Source: Synchiropus splendidus
Taxonomy: Eukaryota; Chordata; Actinopteri; Syngnathiformes; Callionymidae
DNA: 64,000 bases
Assembly: GCF_027744825.2 (NCBI RefSeq)
Contig: NC_071348.1
Location: 16,773,563-16,837,562 of the forward strand
Direction of reading: 5' to 3'
Each line of letters begins with the position of its first letter. Positions within the stretch are counted from its first letter, which is position 1. The notes beneath the pieces were generated by a model that saw only the letters and a list, made by a program, of their open reading frames with translations, was not told where the DNA came from and ran no database searches. Positions 57,498-64,000 of the stretch are shown piece after piece. Both the position numbers and the translations under genes were made by a program.

Positions 57498-59039
57498 ATG
57501 ACCAAAGGACGTGGTATGCTACACTTAAAGAAGCAACATTATTGTTTAACCCAAGCCAACTGTGGGGAGATATTACACAAATTACAGGAGGTGAAAGAAC
57601 CCTCGGGAATGGCCCTTCAGGATCAATTAGCTAATTATCAGAACTTTCTCAGAAGGAAAGAAGTCTCCTGGAATGATTCCAATGGAGAAGTGTCTATTCG
57701 GGCCTGGCCCCATTTTAATAACATGATAATTGTCCCGGGGAAAAATAGTGTACAAAAGGAGGGAATGGGGGTAGAACCTCCCATGAAGTACACAGCGCAG
57801 TTTCTGTTGCCCAATCATCTGAAAACAGTCAGACAATATTTTAAATGATACTCGGAATGGCACCGCGTAAGAACAATTCAGTCATCATTCCCGTTTGTCC
57901 ACACTACTCTAATGACTACGGAGAGGTTTTTAATAGCAGGTCTAGACCTCTTTGAGATCAATAATATGAAGAAGACAAAAAACAAAAGATTTGACAAAAC
58001 TGAATTTAGGAAAACCTGGTTCCCCATCCTAAGCAACATTCAGTACCCACAGCTCAGATGGCAACCCAATGACCCTGAGTATTTTAATTTAAGTATTACA
58101 GGATACCAAAAATGCTTTCGTGCACCTAATTTGAAACCTGAGGCGGTATACAGTCATGATTCTAATCCATGCGATCCACACCTCTGGGGTTATATTCCGT
58201 GTAATACCTCCAGATGTTTTAATGGATCTCGAATAGCTAAACAATTAAAAAGAAAACATGAGTCCTATTTTACCACAAGGTGGAGGACACATGGTATACT
58301 GTCGAAAAATAGGGAAGAAATGTGTGGACGACTAGGAGTCCATGTAGCTGTACCACACTGGCCAAAAGTAGCAGCTCCATTCGGGTTTCTGGAAAGCATA
58401 AACCCGGGATTCTTAATGTACAATCGCTATGAAACATACCGGGATCAGCTATGTGATAAAGACAATGTGCATGCTAAATCACGGACACAGGTATACTCTA
58501 TAGATGATAGGATTCTTTCAAAAATATCCTATGCCGAAACATCCCCACTAGGAAATAGGAGTTGTGTCTATGAAGATTATAGTGCCCCTAAGATTGATAC
58601 AACTCAAGATATATTTGCTTGTGAAAAATTGGACGACTATTGGCATATTGTACGTGATTTCCGCACTAAAACCCCGACAGCAGGATGGTTAGGATTCATA
58701 GGTATGGTAGCAGAAGCGACGGTGTATGGGGTAGGACAAGGAGTTCTAGACACGGTAGACGCCGTGTGGGAAATAATTGAATTAATGTGGTGGTACATAA
58801 AATGGATACTTATTGTGTTAGCAGTCCTCATAGGTCTTGCTGCAATCTCTAAAGTAGTCACCTCATGTCGGTGTTTTAACAGTATATGCTGCTATCCGTG
58901 CCGTGCAGCCAGCAGACGAAAAGATAGACAAGAAAGAGAGTTCTTGAAGAAAGCTCTTCGAGACGTTAAGGAAGACATAAGGAAAAAGAAACAAGGAAAA
59001 TGGAAAAAATCATCGGACGAAGGCTATAGTGAGGTTTAA
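57498..59039 (+). pseudogene. env: Env, membrane-anchoring part, copy B (single in-frame stop)
   Basis: After a frameshift near 57,605 one frame runs to 59,039, broken only by TGA at 57,846. From the Met at 57,912 it has 375 codons. The ectodomain holds Cys residues and NxS/T sites. A transmembrane helix lies at about 297-317 (ILIVLAVLIGLAAISKVV), followed by a Cys cluster (CRCFNSICCYPC) suited to palmitoylation and a basic cytoplasmic tail of about 45 residues with KKK. Together the env pieces span about 1,300 codons, far more than most retroviral Env proteins. Confidence 0.8.
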
Positions 59040-59047
59040 CTCAGGGA

Positions 59048-59066
59048 CCTTGCTTATGTCTTACAG
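59048..59066 (+). promoter_or_regulatory. Splice acceptor in front of acc1, copy B
   Basis: A pyrimidine-rich run ending in TTACAG lies two bases before the acc1 ATG. In copy A this site is replaced by the end of Notch exon 2, precisely at the AG, which supports its use as a real acceptor. Confidence 0.7.
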
Positions 59067-59068
59067 AT

Positions 59069-59653
59069 ATGAAGACCAAGGTATCGGCTACAAAAGTACC
59101 TGAGGGGGAAGCGAATAAGGAAAACCTCAGGATTAAATTTATGACCTTAATATGGGTGTTCGGCACCATCATAATAATATATGAATCACTTAATTTTAAA
59201 ATTACCTACTTCTCCAACAGAGAAGATTGGTGTCAGAGAACAAACATTACTCTTTGTAGATCCATAACCACTCAGAGTACTTATAGATCTCTACTGGAAT
59301 GGAGAAAGGTTGAAACAACCACTATAATAACAGAAAAATACATCCTAATCAGTGCCAAGGCATTGGTTTATGACATCACTGTAGGATTGACTAAATGGCA
59401 AAATGATACAATGTTACAGAACGATACACTGAGCTCCATGGCTTATTACCCACGTTACATTAAACACCCAAAAGTGTTTGAACACTGCACGGATCCAGGA
59501 GATAGTGTTTGGACTATCATCTGGATGATGCTGACATGGGCATACATTGGAGCAGACATGCTGATGTTCCATCTACGTCAACAGGAAACTGAAGGTAACA
59601 CCTCCATCTACAAGCACACAGGCAAAGCTGTGCAGGAAGTATCTCACATTTAG
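59069..59653 (+). CDS. acc1, 194-aa two-span membrane protein, copy B (intact)
   Basis: An intact frame just after a splice acceptor and 29 bases after the env stop. Residues 23-41 (FMTLIWVFGTIIIIYESL) and about 147-168 (TIIWMMLTWAYIGADMLM) are membrane segments. Between them lie Cys residues and NxT sites (NIT, NDT twice), suggesting a lumenal or extracellular loop with both ends cytoplasmic. No family is recognised. Copy A carries the same gene split by 28S and Notch inserts. Its place, followed closely by acc2 and acc3, suggests shared spliced transcripts. Confidence 0.72.
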   Translation: MKTKVSATKVPEGEANKENLRIKFMTLIWVFGTIIIIYESLNFKITYFSNREDWCQRTNITLCRSITTQSTYRSLLEWRKVETTTIITEKYILISAKALVYDITVGLTKWQNDTMLQNDTLSSMAYYPRYIKHPKVFEHCTDPGDSVWTIIWMMLTWAYIGADMLMFHLRQQETEGNTSIYKHTGKAVQEVSHI

Positions 59654-59664
59654 TCGCACTGAGC

Positions 59665-60315
59665 ATGGCAAGCAACCAGACGAACAACACCGGGTATGAC
59701 CCAGCAAATCCTCCTCAGGTAGGGACAGATTTTATTGATCTTATGATACTGTCCATGTTACAAGTAGTATTTGTTCCTCCATTACACAAGCAAAAAACTT
59801 GCCTAGGGTGCATCTTCGGATTAGTAGTAGGATGCATTCGTTTTTTAGTTAGGAAAGTAACCCCTTTACACACATCATTCGGCCTCATTGGAGTCGCTGC
59901 ATTGAATCTTAATCCTCAGAAACCGTGGCTTTGGCCGACCGCGGTCACCGTAGTATACATTCTGGACAGTTTGTACACCGAATTGACTTTACTATTTTGC
60001 ACAGATTCTCAGTGCACCTATTGCAATATAGCAGGGACAGTGATATATCTTATACTCATAGGTTTATTGCTGACATTAATTTGGTCAACCCTGGGGAGGT
60101 ATAAAAAGGCAGCACTAAATCTTACAGGACAATGGATGATTCTGATGATATGGGTCCTGATTAAAAAATTAGCTGGAGGAACTTCCTTGTATGTCTCTAT
60201 GTTTTATATAGGTTATCTGATGGGGACTTGTTATCCCATGAAACTATGGAAAACTCCTAACGACATTAGGTTGTTTGGAATGGCGTCTGCTGTTAGTAGA
60301 CCTTCTCAAAATTGA
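59665..60315 (+). CDS. acc2, 216-aa polytopic membrane protein, copy B
   Basis: Near-identical to the copy A gene at 44,724, with only a few residue changes (for example I24 equivalent to F, S82N, R85K, W to L near the C-terminus) and the same six or seven predicted membrane spans. The changes keep hydrophobicity. The ATG is 11 bases after the acc1 stop. The function is unknown. Confidence 0.72.
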   Translation: MASNQTNNTGYDPANPPQVGTDFIDLMILSMLQVVFVPPLHKQKTCLGCIFGLVVGCIRFLVRKVTPLHTSFGLIGVAALNLNPQKPWLWPTAVTVVYILDSLYTELTLLFCTDSQCTYCNIAGTVIYLILIGLLLTLIWSTLGRYKKAALNLTGQWMILMIWVLIKKLAGGTSLYVSMFYIGYLMGTCYPMKLWKTPNDIRLFGMASAVSRPSQN

Positions 60316-60324
60316 CATTTTGTA

Positions 60325-62292
60325 ATGTTTCTGCAGGGCCCAATTGTGATTACGGACGGGAACGACAAGGCGGATCAATGGGATCCATGGGGCACAAAGG
60401 AGACGAATGTGCTGTTAGCTCTGGATGTGATCATGGAGCCCCTTGATCCTAAAACCAAAGTCCGCCCTGCAGACATAGGACGCCGTAGGGTTTTTAGTTG
60501 GGGACCCTCCACCAAAATGATTGAATATTGGAGGAATAAGCCCCTCATGAGATTTACAGCAAAAGCATCACGCGGCGTCGTCACCCAAGAACAACGAAAG
60601 AAGGTCCAAAAGATATGGGTGCCCCTGGAAATCAAACCAACGAGAAAGATCGTGTGGTCATTTGAAAAAGAGACCCCGTTCATCCTCCAGGCATGGCCAC
60701 GTTTCGTGGTAATGTGCCAGGAGAATGAGCCATTAGTACACTGGCTTCCAGTGGTATGTGCCGAACACTGGGAGTTCACGTTCCCAGGGGATGATAAGCT
60801 GCCCCCATTGACCACGTACGCCCTTAGGGTGTACCACTGTACTATAGGACCTGGGCAGACATCCTGGATTGAACAGGGAGGATTTCATCCTCCATATGTG
60901 GTGCAGGGAATGTTGTTGAAAACGGAACAGGTGGGAGAAGTGTATGATAAAGATTTGGGGTTCATTAGTCCCGCTAGACCTTGGGGGCCGGGAAACATAC
61001 AGCCAGGTTACCGACGTCCAGGGGACCAGATTCACCTCTGTGACCCAAACTTACTGATGGTGACTCAGTGGCAAAGAGACGCTGTGAGCGTGTATGAGGA
61101 CTGGGAGGACTTGATACTCAGTGAACATGGTAGATTATGGCATGGGGGGTATAGTCTACACCATTATCAGGGAGGATTTTGCCCTCGTGGTTACTTCGAG
61201 TGGATGAGCGAATTATTGAAAAATAGAACAACAGTGCCCACCGCATTGGGGTGGCATGTTCAAGGACCAGTCTCATGGCAGAATTTTGCCCAACTGGTAA
61301 TAAGCGGAAATGAGAAAGAAGCTCTGGCTGTGTTGAAGGGAGAACGTGACTGGAAGCGCCCTGCTATGCTCGAGCAGCACAAGCAGAGATTTAGGCGCGG
61401 TGGGAGGCCCTTTCCTCGGAGAACAAATCCGGCGAGACGCTGGGTAGAGAGAGCTGCGACATCCAGAAGCGGTTGGGTATTTCAGTTTGCTTCGCCTCCT
61501 GGGCAGGGGAACAACTGTCTGCCTGATAAAGGACCATCTGCTAACTCGGATTCGGGAGCTACTCCCGCCCCAAGGGCACCCAGACGTCCAAGGGCCTCCG
61601 TGTCCGTACCAACGTACGTACACCTGCAGTCCTTTCCCCGATCACAGCAGAGTGACACCTCGCTAACTGAAGGTGAGACGGATGAAGAAAATCCGAAAGA
61701 TCAATCAAAATCTCCGGAAGACACCGGTGCAACAAATTGCAACTATTGTGAAGGTAATCTAATGACTCTCAAAAATCTACTCCTATGTAAACATGAGGGC
61801 CATGTCCTGAAAAATTGTCATCAATGTGGGTTAAATATGATAAAAAACAAATTTGTCTTCCCAGACTCAAAACAGCTCACAGATGTCCCAGCTAATGTTA
61901 CCTCCACAGGGTCGGCTGACCCTGTGAACACATCTTCAGGGTCGGCTGATCCTGTGAACACATCATCTCCGGTGCGTCCGAATACCCCCAGAGTTTCGAC
62001 CCCTGTTACGCCTGAGCGGAACGAATACTCTCCTACCACCCCCCGAGATGAGAGTCCAGATCCCACCATGCCTAATCGTCCGAGCAGAGGAAGCGACCTC
62101 ACTCCTCCTTCAACGCACGCCGCCGCGACATCTACCGGTAGAGGCAAGGAGTCTGCACAGAAATTGTTCGATTACTATATGAATGTGCTGAGAAGGCTGA
62201 AGGAGGAAGATTTGAAGGAGCTTGAGTCCCGAATGAATGAAAGAGATGAAAAAGATGAAGAAGATGAATCAATGGACTTAGACAAATGGTGA
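60325..62292 (+). CDS. acc3, 655-aa putative regulatory protein, copy B
   Basis: Same length as copy A acc3 and intact. Here the first codon is ATG, still followed by the acceptor-like TTTCTGCAG (ends 60,336). The basic stretch, the zinc-like Cys/His cluster, the two GSADPVNTSS repeats and the acidic C-terminus are all kept. Substitutions are spread evenly. It ends 13 bases before the polypurine tract. A transactivator-like role is inferred from place and layout only. Confidence 0.7.
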   Translation: MFLQGPIVITDGNDKADQWDPWGTKETNVLLALDVIMEPLDPKTKVRPADIGRRRVFSWGPSTKMIEYWRNKPLMRFTAKASRGVVTQEQRKKVQKIWVPLEIKPTRKIVWSFEKETPFILQAWPRFVVMCQENEPLVHWLPVVCAEHWEFTFPGDDKLPPLTTYALRVYHCTIGPGQTSWIEQGGFHPPYVVQGMLLKTEQVGEVYDKDLGFISPARPWGPGNIQPGYRRPGDQIHLCDPNLLMVTQWQRDAVSVYEDWEDLILSEHGRLWHGGYSLHHYQGGFCPRGYFEWMSELLKNRTTVPTALGWHVQGPVSWQNFAQLVISGNEKEALAVLKGERDWKRPAMLEQHKQRFRRGGRPFPRRTNPARRWVERAATSRSGWVFQFASPPGQGNNCLPDKGPSANSDSGATPAPRAPRRPRASVSVPTYVHLQSFPRSQQSDTSLTEGETDEENPKDQSKSPEDTGATNCNYCEGNLMTLKNLLLCKHEGHVLKNCHQCGLNMIKNKFVFPDSKQLTDVPANVTSTGSADPVNTSSGSADPVNTSSPVRPNTPRVSTPVTPERNEYSPTTPRDESPDPTMPNRPSRGSDLTPPSTHAAATSTGRGKESAQKLFDYYMNVLRRLKEEDLKELESRMNERDEKDEEDESMDLDKW

Positions 62293-62305
62293 AGGAGGAT
62301 ATTTT

Positions 62306-62315
62306 GGGAGGGGGA
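62306..62315 (+). other. Polypurine tract of copy B
   Basis: GGGAGGGGGA directly before LTR3; one base purer in purines than the copy A tract. Confidence 0.8.
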
Positions 62316-62633
62316 TGTTGTATATACTGGAAAATCGAAAATATTATAACCATGCTTTGCACTTATTATGAGCACTTATTGAACCTGTATGCTTTGCACT
62401 TTTGAACTTACAAGCAGGGCATGCTCTAACCTCAGGGTGAATTTGTAAGCAGAACATGTTTTTAAGCCGAGCTTGCGATTATGGTTAACACTTAGAAGGA
62501 ACGTTGTATTAATAGAACATTGTGGTCTTCACTTAGAACATAAGTTACATTTATCAAAACAATGAAACTAACACTCAGCATGTTCAATGAATCTAAAACA
62601 TCTGCATAAGACATAAGGGGTGTCTCTAATGAA

Positions 62634-62760
62634 GTTAAAACTTTCCACTAAGGACGACAGTTAGACCACGTGATGAAAGTTAAAACTTTCCACTAAGGAC
62701 GACAGCAAGAACACGTGATGAAAATTAAAACTTTCCACTGAAGATGACAAGAACACGTCA
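62634..62760 (+). repeat. U3 enhancer-like 45-bp direct repeat in LTR3 (nearly 3 units)
   Basis: Units start at 62,634, 62,679 and 62,724 (the last partial). Each has AAAACTTTCCACT; the first two carry CCACGTGATG or ACACGTGATG. LTR1 and LTR2 have one unit fewer. Confidence 0.8.
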
Positions 62761-62809
62761 CCCATTAATGACGCACTGGGGGATTGTTTATTGAAATCGG
62801 CAATGTTGC

Positions 62810-62815
62810 TATAAA
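62810..62815 (+). promoter_or_regulatory. TATA box of LTR3
   Basis: TATAAA in the context GCTATAAAGG, as in LTR1. Confidence 0.7.
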
Positions 62816-63347
62816 GGTCTAGGATAAACTGACCTCTCGCTCTCGCTCTTGTTCCACGCTTTTGGCTTCATCCGTTTGCTGTAAGGTCTTGTATCTTAAC
62901 TTGGGACGGTGCTCTTGCTCTTGCTCTTAGGCCATTTGATTTAACTCTTTTTGTTGTTCTCTTATGGTTTTTTATTATTGATTGGTTGATTTTTATGATT
63001 AATTCTTTTGACTAAATCTCTTTTATTGCATATACTTTGAATATATTTTTAGGATCTTTGACTTAATCCTTTTTATTGTGTATGCATTTTGATTATATGA
63101 TTTTTGACATTTATGTATGTGCACTAGCGTCTGGCAGTGCCTTTGACTTTGTTGGGTATTAGCGTCTGGCAATACCCTTGAGTTCATTGATGTTTATTGA
63201 TTTTATTGTTTTTATTATCCTTTTTTGAATTTTATAGTTTTATTACCCTTTTATCATTTTTGTATTGAATTTTGTTCTTTATTGATTTTACTGTTTTGTT
63301 ATCCTTTTTATCAATTTTTTGGAGAAATACTTTTGATATAAAAACAA

Positions 63348-63353
63348 AATAAA
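63348..63353 (+). terminator. Poly(A) signal of LTR3
   Basis: AATAAA in the same context as in the other LTRs; the likely 3' end signal for copy B transcripts. Confidence 0.6.
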
Positions 63354-63942
63354 ACTGAGTACGAATTAAGTACTGAAAAGGCACAACGGCATTGATCCCT
63401 GACTACTAAAGAATCGACTGGCTCCTGTACTACCATCAACTGGGTTATAGGTGAGTTAATGCTGGATTGAATTAATGTTTGATTCCCTTTCCTGTGCACA
63501 TGTAGTGAATGTCTCGCCTGGTAGCATTATTCCATCCTGAATTATTATGTCAATGATAAAGTGGTAGTTCAGAAGGCTGAGGTAATATTTTATTGAAGGA
63601 ATGGATTGAGGATCTAATCATGTGTCCCTAAACGAAGCTAAGTAAAGAGACTACGGTAGAAGGTGTAGCTTTGTAAGGTCAAGAACCTGTTTCTCAACAG
63701 GTCGGGCGAATTAAATAACCCGCTCAGTGAAGCGCCGACACTACTCACTAATATAATAGGTGAAGTTGATACATCTATTATAGTTTTAGAACCGTGTCTG
63801 CAACAAGAGGCTGACTGAGTTGACCACACGAGGGGGCCCTTTACCAGAGAGGCAAAGGGAGGTAGTGTACTCGGAACTAGGGACGGCTTGTTACAGCCAA
63901 TTGCCCTGTACACAAAACCTTGAAATCCAAACCCGAGCGACA

Positions 63943-64000
63943 TGAGATAAGGTGGATTCCGGAACGCCAAACATAAAAAAGTTGATAACTTTGGAAAAAC
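63943..64000. repeat. Satellite array resumes
   Basis: Sequence from TGAGATAAGG through CGCCAAACATAAAAAAGTTG is the same 188-bp satellite in the same orientation, showing that the compound provirus sits inside the array. Confidence 0.95.

Larger units (their letters stand above)
62316..63942 (+). mobile_element. LTR3, 3' LTR of the compound provirus
   Basis: A complete LTR of 1,627 bp, TGTTGTATATAC to GCGACA. It is longer than LTR2 because it keeps the ~58-bp segment near 63,250 and has an extra 45-bp U3 unit. Its U3 resembles LTR2 and its R/U5 resembles LTR1. The right end is clean: satellite sequence (TGAGATAAGGTGGATTCC) begins at the next base. Confidence 0.94.

Overview
The window has two parts. 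Bases 1 to about 34,375, plus the last 58 bases, are a tandem satellite DNA with a monomer of about 188 bp (roughly 180 copies). It carries no gene. The short open frames in it are by-products of the periodicity. Each typical monomer contains three short perfect palindromes (GAAGCTTC, GAAAACGCGTTTTC, TTCCGGAA). The array also shows higher-order duplications at exact multiples of 188 bp, which is typical of pericentromeric or centromeric heterochromatin in an animal genome.

Bases 34,395-63,942 are a compound endogenous retrovirus lying inside the satellite, all on the + strand: LTR1 - internal region A - LTR2 - internal region B - LTR3. The LTRs are about 1.5-1.6 kb, with a TATA box, a poly(A) signal, a tRNA-Lys type primer binding site and a polypurine tract. 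The gene order can be read from the two defective copies together: gag - pol (protease, RT, RNase H, integrase) - an unknown ORF (X) - a very long env - three 3' accessory ORFs (acc1, two membrane segments; acc2, polytopic; acc3, 655 aa, zinc-binding-like with an acidic end). Several traits recall foamy-like complex retroviruses: Gag has no Gly2 and no CCHC knuckle, pol has its own ATG overlapping the gag stop, the Env leader is membrane-anchored and ends at a furin-like site, and accessory genes lie 3' of env. The lineage is not proven. Copies A and B have complementary deletions: A lacks most of pol and most of env; B lacks the 5' half of gag, the integrase C-terminus and the env leader.

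The most striking part is in copy A, at 42,517-44,356. Most of env and part of acc1 are replaced by a patchwork of host RNA-derived pieces, all in the sense direction and without introns: histone H1, the p53 DNA-binding domain, an unidentified segment, the first two exons of a Notch gene, 28S rRNA, and Notch EGF repeats 3-8. Some joints fall on short microhomologies (for example 9 nt at the virus/28S joint). The Notch exon-2 end is joined exactly where the virus has a splice acceptor. This pattern fits serial template switching between viral RNA and co-packaged cellular RNAs during reverse transcription, possibly starting from a read-through Notch-virus spliced transcript. The host pieces look most like those of a ray-finned fish, probably a teleost; this assignment rests on remembered family features and is an inference.
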